NCBI GenBank assembly: GCA_030591525.1
Contig: JAUVAV010000032.1
Coordinates: 1-32,299, forward strand
Direction of reading: 5' to 3'
From: a candidate division FCPU426 bacterium
GTDB lineage: Bacteria > Oederibacteriota > JAAXVQ01 > JAUVAV01
DNA length: 32,299 nt
Shown: positions 8,462 through 15,787 of the stretch, one piece after another
Position numbering within the stretch: the first letter of the stretch is position 1
How the letters are laid out: every line of letters begins with the position of its first letter
Made by a program: the position numbers and the translations under genes
The notes under the pieces: model-generated
What the model was told of the DNA's origin: nothing
Seen by the model: only the letters and a program-made list of their open reading frames with translations
Databases searched by the model: none

Positions 8462-9675
8462 GCCTGTACCGTATCCGCATCGTCCCTGGCTGAACTAAAA
8501 ATCAGGCTGGCATTGTTCCCGCCGAATCCAAAGGAATTGGAAAGGACATTTCTGACCTTGGCCGGCCGGGCCAGGTCGGGAATATAATCCAGAGTACAAT
8601 CAGGCGCACCGGGCAGATAATTCAAGGTCGGAGGCAGAGTTCCATTTAATATAGTCAATACCGAGGCCACGGCTTCCACCGCACCGGCCGCGCCCATGCA
8701 ATGCCCCACTGCGGCCTTGATCGAGGAAATCGGAGGGCCGGAAACTCTCTCCCCAAAAACTTTCTTAAACGCGCGGCTCTCCATGCTGTCATTCTGCGGA
8801 GTCCCGGTGCCGTGAGCATTTACGTAATCAATATCCGTTGGCTCTAGACCTGCATCCGCCAGAGCCGCCTGCATGGCGCGGGCCGCACCGCTGCCCTCGG
8901 GTTCGGGCGCGGTAATATGGTACGCATCTTCAGCCAAACCGGCTCCTATCGCATATGCCAGGGGAACCGCGCCCCGCTGCCGGGCGGATTCCAGCGCCTC
9001 CAGAATTAAAATCCCGGCGCCTTCGCCGATTACCAGTCCTTCATGATTAATTGAAAATGGAGCACACTGTTTCGGAGCCGCGGAACGCAGGGCATTAAAA
9101 CCGGAGAAGGCCAGTTGGCAAAAGGCATCCGCGCCGCCGGTTACTACGGCATCGGCATGCCCCAACCGAATTAGATCCATCGCACGGCTAATGGCTGCGC
9201 CGGAAGCAGCGCAAGCAATCACCGGGACTCCCATGGGACCATGAAAACCAAACACTGATCCTAGGTAACGCGAAATACCGGAGAGCATATACACCGGCAA
9301 GCTTGGCCCGGGATTAATCTCCTGCTGATTCTCAATCTGGCGGGCTAACTCGTCTTCCAAGCTCCTCATTCCACCCTGCAGAGTTCCGATAACTACTGCG
9401 GTACGTTCGGGCGGAAGTTGTCCTCCTGCCTGGTTTATCGCTTCCCGGGCGGCTGATACTGCGAGATCATAAACCCGGTCAGGATGACCGGTTTCCGGAA
9501 GGAACTCCTTAATTTCACAACCAACATGCGTACGCCAGGCAGCACTATCAAAACTCTCGACTGTGCCGAGCCCGGACTTGCCGGCAATCAACCTCTCCCA
9601 AAAGTCACGGCAATTCGTGCCCAGGCTATTAACCGTACCCATCCCGGTAACTGCCACCCTGCGCGCTGAAGTCAT
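8458..9675 (-). CDS. Beta-ketoacyl-ACP synthase II-like ketosynthase (KS-alpha)
   Basis: This 405-residue FabF-type condensing enzyme has a complete active site: Cys155 in VIACAASGAA, His288 in NAHGTGTP, Lys320 and His325 in SSIKAAVGHCMGAAG, plus the C-terminal NSFGFGGNNASLIF loop. It performs decarboxylative Claisen condensation between an acyl chain and malonyl-ACP. The gene starts three bases after the ACP stop and overlaps the KS-like partner by four bases, making an ACP-KS-KS-beta cassette. Such pairing is not typical of a primary fabF, which usually stands next to acpP and fabG without an inactive paralogue. It could still be the housekeeping FabF if no other copy exists in the genome. 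Confidence 0.85.
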   Translation of the reverse strand: MTSARRVAVTGMGTVNSLGTNCRDFWERLIAGKSGLGTVESFDSAAWRTHVGCEIKEFLPETGHPDRVYDLAVSAAREAINQAGGQLPPERTAVVIGTLQGGMRSLEDELARQIENQQEINPGPSLPVYMLSGISRYLGSVFGFHGPMGVPVIACAASGAAISRAMDLIRLGHADAVVTGGADAFCQLAFSGFNALRSAAPKQCAPFSINHEGLVIGEGAGILILEALESARQRGAVPLAYAIGAGLAEDAYHITAPEPEGSGAARAMQAALADAGLEPTDIDYVNAHGTGTPQNDSMESRAFKKVFGERVSGPPISSIKAAVGHCMGAAGAVEAVASVLTILNGTLPPTLNYLPGAPDCTLDYIPDLARPAKVRNVLSNSFGFGGNNASLIFSSARDDADTVQA

Positions 9676-9678
9676 AAA

Positions 9679-9933
9679 CTAAACTTTTGATTTGCCTTTT
9701 ATAAATTGCGCGATTTCTTCGATGCTATTTAATTTTTCCACTTCATCATCCGATATTTCCAGGTTGAATCGTTCTTCCAGCACGGTTACCAACGTCAAAA
9801 CATCCACTGAATCCAGGTATAATCCGCCTCCAAAAAGCTTTTCCTGGTCCGGGATGCTTTCCGGCTCGCGCTTTAGCTTCAAGCCATCCACGATAACCTT
9901 TTTTATTTCAGGCTTTAAATCCTGTTCGGACAT
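9679..9933 (-). CDS. Acyl carrier protein
   Basis: This 84-residue acidic four-helix carrier protein has the phosphopantetheine site LDSVDVLTLV (Ser in LDSVD) and the usual EERFNLEISDDEVEKLNSIEE helix. The ATG at 9933 is preferred over one at 9957 because it follows a perfect AGGAGG at nine-base spacing. It differs from textbook AcpP (DSLDTVE), with a Gly-rich LFGGGLYLDSVD loop, so it may be dedicated to the downstream KS pair. It begins only 36 bases after tRNA-Gly and may be read from the tRNA promoter; no separate promoter was found. Confidence 0.92.
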   Translation of the reverse strand: MSEQDLKPEIKKVIVDGLKLKREPESIPDQEKLFGGGLYLDSVDVLTLVTVLEERFNLEISDDEVEKLNSIEEIAQFIKGKSKV

Positions 9934-9969
9934 ATCGCAATCCCTCCTGGAAATCATGCTTTCAGACTT

Positions 9970-10044
9970 TGGAGCGGGGGACGGGGGTCGAACCCGCGAC
10001 GTTCAGCTTGGAAGGCTGACATTCTACCACTGAATTACCCCCGC
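9970..10044 (-). tRNA. tRNA-Gly (anticodon TCC)
   Basis: This 75-base cloverleaf has encoded CCA. The acceptor GCGGGGG pairs with CCCCCGC, the anticodon stem TCAGC/GCTGA encloses CTTCCAA with anticodon TCC, and the T-arm is GCGGG-TTCGACC-CCCGT. It is third in the Thr-Tyr-Gly order found before thrT-tufB in other bacteria; here the fourth member is displaced by the lipid and surface gene block. Confidence 0.97.
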
Positions 10045-10049
10045 TGAAA

Positions 10050-10134
10050 GAGACTGTGTCATAACGGTTATTATTAAGCTGGATCCCCGAGAAGATCATT
10101 CGGGCATGACAAAAACGAATTATGACACAGTCTC
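10050..10134. repeat. 85-bp MITE-like element with 15-bp perfect terminal inverted repeats
   Basis: The ends GAGACTGTGTCATAA and TTATGACACAGTCTC are perfect inverted copies (10050-10064 and 10120-10134). The interior holds an imperfect GGATCCCCGA...TCATTCGGGCATGACA palindrome of the dispersed type seen elsewhere in the window. It has no coding capacity. It lies exactly between tRNA-Gly and tRNA-Tyr and would be transcribed as a long hairpin within the tRNA precursor. No clear target duplication is visible. A non-autonomous miniature transposon or a processing hairpin are both possible. Confidence 0.7.
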
Positions 10135-10139
10135 AAACC

Positions 10140-10226
10140 TGGTGGACAGGGAAGGATTTGAACCTACGTAGGGCTGCGCCCGACAGATTTACAGTCTGTT
10201 GCCATTGACCGCTCGGCCACCTGTCC
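10140..10226 (-). tRNA. tRNA-Tyr (anticodon GTA)
   Basis: This 87-base class II tRNA has the long variable arm typical of bacterial tRNA-Tyr (GGGCGCAGCCC type). The acceptor GGACAGG pairs with CCTGTCC and is followed by encoded ACCA. The anticodon stem CAGA/TCTG encloses the GTA anticodon. It is second in the minus-strand tRNA array. Confidence 0.97.
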
Positions 10227-10294
10227 AAAAAAGAATTAGTAGTTTATCTGATGTTTTACGGGCTGTAAAGAGATTTTTGTTTACTCCAGACCTA

Positions 10295-10323
10295 ATCTGG
10301 AGCCACCGGTCGGATTTGAACCA
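10295..10323 (-). pseudogene. Truncated 3' end of a tRNA-Thr (T-arm, acceptor and CCA only)
   Basis: These 29 bases repeat 10479-10507, the 3' end of the intact tRNA-Thr(TGT), with a single mismatch and an offset of 184 bases in the same orientation. They cover the T-loop, one acceptor strand and CCA. The upstream bases do not form a D-arm or anticodon arm, so no functional tRNA results. The T-stem carries one extra mispair compared with the intact gene. Such 3' copies arise when an element integrates at a tRNA 3' end, or by partial duplication. Confidence 0.85.
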
Positions 10324-10478
10324 TCTCCCTCGCTTCGCTCTCAAGCGGGGGGTTACCCCCCTCTTGCGCTCGCTTTCGCTCGCTAACTCCCCTTATGTTC
10401 GGGGGATTCTCCCCCGATCCCCCTGGTCGTTGGGGCTTGCTGATTAAATTTTCCCTTGGTTCTTTAGAAGGCAATATT
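10324..10478. repeat. Hairpin-rich spacer between tRNA-Thr(TGT) and its 3' copy
   Basis: This 155-base segment is packed with short palindromes: GGGGGGTTACCCCCC (10347-10361), GCTCGCTTTCGCTCGC around 10368-10384, and GGGGGATTCTCCCCC (10401-10415). It has no convincing reading frame and its composition is unlike the adjacent tRNAs. Bounded by the two 29-base tRNA copies, it looks like a small inserted or duplicated unit. Its origin is unknown. Confidence 0.6.
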
Positions 10479-10481
10479 ATC

Positions 10482-10557
10482 TGGAGCCACCGGTCGGAGT
10501 TGAACCAACGACCTGCCGCTTACAAGGCGGATGCTCTACCAACTGAGCTACGGTGGC
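10482..10557 (-). tRNA. tRNA-Thr (anticodon TGT)
   Basis: This 76-base cloverleaf has encoded CCA. The acceptor GCCACCG pairs with CGGTGGC, the anticodon stem CCGCC/GGCGG encloses loop TTGTAAG-type bases with anticodon TGT, and the T-arm is GTTGG-TTCAACT-CCGAC. It is the first gene of the minus-strand tRNA array, equivalent in place and anticodon to thrU. Confidence 0.97.
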
Positions 10558-10580
10558 TTTTAGAAATTCACCGTAATTTT

Positions 10581-10609
10581 ATCATACCCGGCGATTTTTA
10601 AAACCATAA
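10581..10609 (-). promoter_or_regulatory. Possible sigma70-type promoter of the tRNA array
   Basis: On the minus strand a TATGAT -10 box (10581-10586, five of six consensus bases) lies 17 bases from a weak TTATGG -35 box (10604-10609). This would start transcription roughly 10-20 bases before tRNA-Thr(TGT). The position in the 60-base gap between the GH13 stop and the first tRNA is right, but the -35 match is poor. Confidence 0.4.
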
Positions 10610-10617
10610 AAATATTT

Positions 10618-13029
10618 TCATCCTTCTTTCTGCAAAACCACGAAACCATTGGCCGGAATTACGACGTTTATCCGGCCTCCCTCCGAAGGAATAATTGCGC
10701 CAAGATTGCCGGCATTGGCGCCCCCGTAACCGGCCGCGTCGCTGTTAAATACTTCCTTCCAGCTTCCTTCGTCCAGCAGGCTATGCTCAATATTGTATCC
10801 CGATAAAAAGGGCCGGTTGTTCAGGCTGGCTGCGATTAAAAATGCCTGGTCATGGTTCCAACGCCGGAAAGCAATTACCCGGTTGGCATTATGTACATGC
10901 AGAATATCAATATCCCGCGAGCGCAAACCCGGGCAGCTGAGCCGGAGCCGGATAAGTTCCCGGTAAAAAGCGAATAATTGCCGGCCCTCTCCCTGCCGTC
11001 CGGCCTGGAGGTCCTCCCGGTTATCCATAAAATCATTATAACGGTAATCCTTTTGAGCGCCGACCTCTTCGCCCATCAGGAAGAGCGGCGTGCCGGGCGA
11101 GAGCAGGGACATGCCAAAAGTCAGGCGGCAGCGGGCTTCCGCGCTGCGCCTCGTCTCGCCCACCAAGGGCGCGGAATTCACCGCTGTTACTATGGTCCGC
11201 TTCGAGCCGCGGGAATTTCCCGCCTCATCGTGCGATTCGTGATATATGACTTTGTTCCGGCCGGACCACGACAAGGCGCCGGAGAAGTAATCCATCATTA
11301 GGGACTGATCCTGGCCGTAGCCGGCAATTTTGATGAGCTTGGCCGCTTTCGGCCGCGCCCCGCTGTCCCCGCAAAGCTGGTGATAGAAATCCGCATACCA
11401 GGCCGCATCAAAACCCAGGCCGCCGGCTTCTGAAGATTCGGTTACCATTGGCCAGTCGGAATGATCCTCGGCCATCAGTATTACTTCCGGCTTGATCATT
11501 TTCAAGGTGCGCGTCAATTCCCGCAGAAATTTAGCCCCGAACGCATTAACATGGCCCAAGGCCCGGCCGTCGGCGTGAAGCACATTATAGAGATGCATGG
11601 AAGTAGTCTGATCAACCCGAAAGCCGTCCACGTGAAAATGCTCGACAAACGCCGCCGCGCTGCTGATAAACATTTTTCTGACCATTTCTAAATAATATCG
11701 CGGAGCATAGCCGGTGGACATATTATCCACATAACCGCCGTGACCCGGCGGATTGGCCTGAGCATAATCGCCCGTTCTTCCCTCGTACCAGTAATAAATA
11801 TTATGCTCCGGAGAATCCGAGTCATAAGCCCATTGGGCCCGTTCGGCATTATGATGATAATGGTTGTAAACTACATCCATGATTACGGCTATCCCGCGTC
11901 TATGGCACGCCCGGACAAAATGTTTGAATTGGTCCCGCCCGCCCGCGCTATTCTCCGGCGCAAAATAATGGGAAGTCCCATACCCCCATTGGGCCCAACC
12001 CGCGAATTCGGCAATCGGCAGCAGTTCAATAGCATTGATTCCAAGGTCCTCCAGATAATCCAGGAGGTCCATGGCATCCTGGAAATTGCCGGGCCGGTTT
12101 TTTCCAAAACCCAGAGCCCCCACATGCAGCTCATATATAACCAGGTCTTCCACTCTTTTAGGCAAAGGCTTGGTGGGAGAAAATTCTTCTCGCCAGAATT
12201 CTTCCTCGGTAATCATGCCTGATCCGGCCCCGGCTCTGAATTCCTTTGCCACTTTTTCCGGATCAATTACCACTGAGCAGCTCTTGGTCCCGTCAAGCTC
12301 AGCCGGATATCCGCTGAAATGAGAGCCTTGGGGATTAAAACGGCCTTGGCCGATTTGGGAGCGGGAGTATAAATCCGTTCGAAATATTACCCGCCCGGCC
12401 TCGTTGGTAATTCTGAACATGTAGAGTTTATCTTGATACTTGGAAAAATCCGTAAGCATCCCGGTCTGCCAGATTCCATCCGCCTGGCAGGACATAGGAA
12501 GTGGTGAAAATCCCGGATCCTGTTCCATACCATAACCGTCATTCGCAATATATCCACTGGGGCCGGCAAATACTACCTCTACCTTTTTCGCATTCGGCGC
12601 CCAGACCACAAAACGGATTCCAGGCTCAGAGACACCGGCAAGGTTGTTTTTATTGGCGCCTAGTCTGCATAAATGCGTCAGATAATATTTTTCTTCCTGA
12701 ATATCCGAGCCGCCGGAATTCCGGAGCACGAATGTCCGGTACCGCTCGCTTGACTCCTGATCATTGATCTCGGTTGGTATTGCCCAAACACGGCCGCCGC
12801 TTATATCCACCAGAAACACACTCCACTCAAAAGTCCTGCCTGGCTGGGAGCCGTCTAATTCAAGCGTGGCTGTGAAATACTCTGAGCCGTCCTCGCATTT
12901 CGCTGCTTCCATGGGCCGGGAACTCCAGTTGTCGGAATATTGCCCGCTTTCATCCCAACTTCCCACCAGCAGCGCACCGCGGAATATTTTTCTTCTCAAT
13001 CCTGTTGAGTAACGGAATCTGACTTGCAT
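10618..13029 (-). CDS. GH13 alpha-glucan branching-type enzyme with N-terminal carbohydrate-binding region
   Basis: This 803-residue glycoside hydrolase of the alpha-amylase family most resembles 1,4-alpha-glucan branching enzymes, which create alpha-1,6 branches in glycogen. An N-terminal ~105-residue beta-rich segment (LVGSWDESG...) looks like an extra binding module. It is followed by a CBM48-like domain (about 137-240, VVWAPNAKKVEVV) and the barrel. Catalytic regions are visible: DVVYNH (385-390), GFRVDQ with nucleophile Asp473, LMAED with acid/base Glu521, and YHESHDE with Asp601. A C-terminal beta domain ends the protein. GWAQWGYGTSHYFAPEN fits branching enzymes better than isoamylases. 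No glycogen synthase or phosphorylase gene is adjacent, so substrate and role stay tentative. It is convergently placed with nothing: all neighbours share its strand. Confidence 0.8.
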   Translation of the reverse strand: MQVRFRYSTGLRRKIFRGALLVGSWDESGQYSDNWSSRPMEAAKCEDGSEYFTATLELDGSQPGRTFEWSVFLVDISGGRVWAIPTEINDQESSERYRTFVLRNSGGSDIQEEKYYLTHLCRLGANKNNLAGVSEPGIRFVVWAPNAKKVEVVFAGPSGYIANDGYGMEQDPGFSPLPMSCQADGIWQTGMLTDFSKYQDKLYMFRITNEAGRVIFRTDLYSRSQIGQGRFNPQGSHFSGYPAELDGTKSCSVVIDPEKVAKEFRAGAGSGMITEEEFWREEFSPTKPLPKRVEDLVIYELHVGALGFGKNRPGNFQDAMDLLDYLEDLGINAIELLPIAEFAGWAQWGYGTSHYFAPENSAGGRDQFKHFVRACHRRGIAVIMDVVYNHYHHNAERAQWAYDSDSPEHNIYYWYEGRTGDYAQANPPGHGGYVDNMSTGYAPRYYLEMVRKMFISSAAAFVEHFHVDGFRVDQTTSMHLYNVLHADGRALGHVNAFGAKFLRELTRTLKMIKPEVILMAEDHSDWPMVTESSEAGGLGFDAAWYADFYHQLCGDSGARPKAAKLIKIAGYGQDQSLMMDYFSGALSWSGRNKVIYHESHDEAGNSRGSKRTIVTAVNSAPLVGETRRSAEARCRLTFGMSLLSPGTPLFLMGEEVGAQKDYRYNDFMDNREDLQAGRQGEGRQLFAFYRELIRLRLSCPGLRSRDIDILHVHNANRVIAFRRWNHDQAFLIAASLNNRPFLSGYNIEHSLLDEGSWKEVFNSDAAGYGGANAGNLGAIIPSEGGRINVVIPANGFVVLQKEG

Positions 13030-13072
13030 GTTGGTAATCTCTCGTTTTTTTACTCAGGATGCCAAGTTTGTT

Positions 13073-13100
13073 GTAGGGGCGACGCATGCGTCGCCCCTAC
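13073..13100. repeat. 28-bp perfect palindrome (GTAGGGGCGACGCA and complement)
   Basis: The two 14-base halves are exact inverse complements with no loop, in the gap between the branching enzyme and rlmB. The GTAGGGGCG...CGCCCCTAC form is a familiar dispersed intergenic palindrome in many uncultivated bacteria. A diverged relative lies at 31987-32008. There is no coding role, and it may end or protect transcripts. Confidence 0.85.
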
Positions 13101-13119
13101 GTCTCGTGGGTGGCATATA

Positions 13120-13857
13120 TTAGCCCTGTTGTCTGCGGATTTCAAACAAGGCGATCCCCGCGGCCACGGCCGCATTCAGGGAGTTTAGTTTCCCCTGCAT
13201 GGGAATACGCAGCAGGAGGTCGCACGATTCCCTGGTCAAACGCCTCAGCCCCTTGCCCTCACCGCCGATCACCAGGGCCAGGGGACGATTAAGGTCCGCT
13301 TTCCAGATATCCTGTCCGGCCGAGCTTTCCAGACCCGCGACCCAGATGCCGGCGTCTTTCATCTCCCGCAAGGTATTGACCAGATTCACTACCCTGACAA
13401 TCGGCAGATGTTCAACCGCTCCACCGGAAGCTTTGGAAGCCGCTTCCGTGATCTCGGCGCTCCGGTGAGTGGTTAGCACCATTCCCAGGGCTCCCGCTCC
13501 TTCAGCGCAACGCGCAATAGCGCCCAGATTGCGGGGATCTTCTATCTCATCGGCTACTACGATAAGGGTTCCGGTTGGCTGGGCTTTTGCCTGGTCAAGC
13601 ATGACGTTCCAGTCAGCATACTCCCGGCTTTTTAGCATGGCGATCACTCCCTGGTGCGCCACCCGCCCGGCTAATTTCTCCAAGCGTCGCCGGTCCTGTA
13701 CCTCAATAACCAGGCCGCGGGTCTCGGCCAGGTCCTGGATTTCCCGCAGGATGGCACCATGGGTTCCCCGGGCCAGCATTATTTTCTCCACTTGCGTCTG
13801 GGAAGATCGCAGAGCTTCAATTACGGCTCGGCGGCCGAATATTTTTTTAAAGCCCAT
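13120..13857 (-). CDS. rlmB: 23S rRNA (guanosine-2'-O-)-methyltransferase RlmB, SpoU/TrmH family
   Basis: This 245-residue enzyme is predicted to methylate the ribose of a guanosine in the peptidyl-transferase P loop of 23S rRNA. An N-terminal substrate-binding domain (FGRRAVIEALRSS...) is joined to a trefoil-knot SPOUT domain. The three SpoU motifs are present: EDPRNLGAIARCAEGAGA, LVIGGEGKGLRR, and IPMQGKLNSLNAAVAAGIALFE. Length is normal. It follows cysS, a common gene pair (cysS-rlmB) in many bacteria, with the ~153-base nested palindrome in between. RlmB is the best call; another SpoU 2'-O-methyltransferase is less likely. Confidence 0.9.
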   Translation of the reverse strand: MGFKKIFGRRAVIEALRSSQTQVEKIMLARGTHGAILREIQDLAETRGLVIEVQDRRRLEKLAGRVAHQGVIAMLKSREYADWNVMLDQAKAQPTGTLIVVADEIEDPRNLGAIARCAEGAGALGMVLTTHRSAEITEAASKASGGAVEHLPIVRVVNLVNTLREMKDAGIWVAGLESSAGQDIWKADLNRPLALVIGGEGKGLRRLTRESCDLLLRIPMQGKLNSLNAAVAAGIALFEIRRQQG

Positions 13858-13880
13858 GGTTATGACTCCTATCTAGCATC

Positions 13881-14033
13881 TGTTGTGGAAACGTGTTTTC
13901 TTAAGTTTGTCATTCCGAACGTAGTGAGGGATCTCCACGGAAACGCCTGAAATATCAAGTCTCTGGGAGATTCTTCGCCTTCGGCTCAGAATGACAAACA
14001 CGGGAAGTCCACTAAAAATGGCTTTCCACAACA
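13881..14033. repeat. Nested palindromic element, copy A (about 153 bp)
   Basis: An outer perfect 11-bp inverted repeat (TGTTGTGGAAA / TTTCCACAACA) encloses an inner perfect 10-bp one (TTTGTCATTC / GAATGACAAA). The inner arms continue imperfectly through a GAACGTAGTGAGGGATCTC-type sequence. Copy B at 17611-17764 has the same plan and shares the 3' arm wording (ACACGGGAAGT, then CTAAAA, then GGCTT). There is no reading frame. It fills the cysS-rlmB gap. Confidence 0.8.
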
Positions 14034-14037
14034 AATA

Positions 14038-15546
14038 CTAGCTGTCTTCCTTCTTCTCTTTTAAGTCAGAAGGAAGGTAGTTATCAGGTATCACATGACT
14101 CTTTCCGGAAGATAGCGGACGGCTAACAGCGCTTACTAGAGAAATCCCCCTAATGTCATCTAAATTCCATCCCTTTGAACCTATTTGACACCGTTTCTCA
14201 TCTGCTTCTTGCCAGCGTTTATTTTTCCGGTCCTCTTCGCGTGCCATTCTCTTTTCATGTATATCTTCTGGCACTTCCGGTAATTCAGGTTTGAAGCCCA
14301 AGACATCGGCCATTTCGAGCATACTCTCCTTGATCCTTTCCAGTACCGTGGTCTTTTTCAGGAAATGCCCGGCTATAAATTGGCGCACAGTATTGGCCAA
14401 GGCTAATAGATGCCCCATAGCGGCCGCAGTATTTAAATCATCATCCAGTGCCCGGTCAAAACCGGCTAATGCCTCCTTACGCTCGCTCTCCAGCTTTCCC
14501 GCTTCTTCGTCCGGGACTTCCTCATAACTTATATCTTTTCTTGACAGCAGGTCTTTCAAATTCCACAAGGTATGTTCAAACTCCTCAAAACCATTTTTAG
14601 CGGCTTCGAGATTCTCGGGATTAAAATCCAAGGGACTACGGTAATGCGCGGACAACATAAAGAAACGGAGCACCTGGTAATTATTTCGGAAAGCTATGTT
14701 TTTCAGCACATCCCGGGTAAGCCAAAAATTACCCAAAGACTTGGACATCTTCTCGCCCTCGATTTTCAGATACCCGTTGTGCAGCCAGTACCGGGCCAGG
14801 GGTTTTCCGGTCAGGCTCTCGCTCTGTGCGTTCTCGTTCTCATGGTGCGGAAAAACCAGGTCCACCCCGCCGCCATGAATATCAAAACTCTCTCCCAGAT
14901 ACTTCATGGACATGGCCGAGCACTCGATATGCCAGCCCGGACGTCCCGGCCCCCAGGGCGAATCCCAGGCCGGTTCGCCGGGCTTGACAGATTTCCAGAG
15001 CGCGAAATCCAGAGGATTCTGCTTGCGTTCATCAATCTCCACCCGCGCTCCGCTCTCCAATTCATTAATCTTCTTCCCGGACAGTTTCCCGTAATCCGGA
15101 AAACTGTTCACCGAAAAAAACACGTTTCCGTCCGCCTGGTAGGCATGATGGCCCTCCAGCAGTCGTGAGACCAGGCCGATAATCTCAGCCATATGTTCCG
15201 TGGCCCGGGGAGTAATGTCCGCTCTCCGGCAGCCCAGGGCTTCTAAATCCTGAAAAAAAGCGGTGGTGAATTCCTCGGCCAGTTCCCGGGGATCCCGGCC
15301 TTCGTCCCGGGCCCGGTTGATTATCTTATCATCCACATCCGTGATGTTCTGAACATAAGTAACCTCAAAACCTCTGCGCTCCAGCACGCGGCGCAGGATA
15401 TCGAACACTATAAAAGCCCGCGCATTGCCTACGTGAAAATAATCATAAACCGTGGGCCCGCAGACGTACATTTTAACTTTACCGGGACTCGCCGGCCGGA
15501 ATTCTTCCTTGCGCCGCGTAGCGGTATTGAATAAACAAATCGGCAT
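14038..15546 (-). CDS. cysS: Cysteinyl-tRNA synthetase
   Basis: This 502-residue class I synthetase charges tRNA-Cys. Residue Cys29 in CGPTVYD, the HIGH-type motif HVGN (38-41), Cys209 in WHIECSAM, His234 and Glu238 in VFPHHENE (zinc site), and KMSKS (266-270) are all present. The start ATG at 15546 is followed by the canonical [13 protein letters not shown] beginning. The C-terminal ~70 residues depart from the usual short ending: after the [15 protein letters not shown] helix they continue into a GWNLDDIRG segment and a charged tail. It lies downstream of the rplQ terminator and upstream of rlmB. Confidence 0.97.
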   Translation of the reverse strand: MPICLFNTATRRKEEFRPASPGKVKMYVCGPTVYDYFHVGNARAFIVFDILRRVLERRGFEVTYVQNITDVDDKIINRARDEGRDPRELAEEFTTAFFQDLEALGCRRADITPRATEHMAEIIGLVSRLLEGHHAYQADGNVFFSVNSFPDYGKLSGKKINELESGARVEIDERKQNPLDFALWKSVKPGEPAWDSPWGPGRPGWHIECSAMSMKYLGESFDIHGGGVDLVFPHHENENAQSESLTGKPLARYWLHNGYLKIEGEKMSKSLGNFWLTRDVLKNIAFRNNYQVLRFFMLSAHYRSPLDFNPENLEAAKNGFEEFEHTLWNLKDLLSRKDISYEEVPDEEAGKLESERKEALAGFDRALDDDLNTAAAMGHLLALANTVRQFIAGHFLKKTTVLERIKESMLEMADVLGFKPELPEVPEDIHEKRMAREEDRKNKRWQEADEKRCQIGSKGWNLDDIRGISLVSAVSRPLSSGKSHVIPDNYLPSDLKEKKEDS

Positions 15547-15561
15547 ACTTGCTCCTTCAAT

Positions 15562-15585
15562 TTCCCCGCTCTGAAGAGCGGGGAA
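15562..15585. repeat. Hairpin repeat upstream of cysS
   Basis: Eleven-base arms (TTCCCCGCTCT / AGAGCGGGGAA) with a two-base loop lie 16 bases before the cysS start codon. The hairpin overlaps the region where the ribosome site would be, so it could affect cysS translation, or it could simply be a dispersed palindrome. Confidence 0.7.
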
Positions 15586-15646
15586 TTGGATATGATCTGT
15601 AGATTATATAAATGTATATCCCGCATTTTGCTTTTTCAGCGAAATG

Positions 15647-15719
15647 TCCCCGGCTTGCCTGTCCTGCCTGTCCTGGATGGTTTGGTCCAGGGATAATTTT
15701 TATCAGGGAAGGCCGGGGA
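15647..15719. repeat. Imperfect palindrome with a 9-bp tandem repeat
   Basis: TCCCCGGC and GCCGGGGA form the outer arms. Inside the left half the 9-base unit GCCTGTCCT occurs twice in tandem (15657-15674). No coding content. It lies between the rplQ terminator and cysS. Confidence 0.55.
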
Positions 15720-15741
15720 ATTCGCGGTTAACATATTAAAT

Positions 15742-15773
15742 AAAAAAGGGCAGGCCCGGGGGCCTGCCCTTTT
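15742..15773 (-). terminator. Intrinsic terminator after rplQ
   Basis: On the minus strand AAAAGGGCAGGCCC pairs perfectly with GGGCCTGCCCTTTT across a two-base loop, and six T residues follow. It begins 15 bases after the rplQ stop and is the clear end of the ribosomal super-operon. Confidence 0.92.
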
Positions 15774-15787
15774 GCCAATAATCTTAC

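Noticed and set aside
10292-10474. 60-codon minus-strand frame between tRNA-Thr and tRNA-Tyr
   Set aside because: It spans hairpin repeats and the tRNA fragment, with no ribosome site or recognisable protein.
10324-10478. CRISPR-like or small RNA array from repeated hairpins
   Set aside because: The palindromes differ from one another, spacing is irregular and no cas genes are present.
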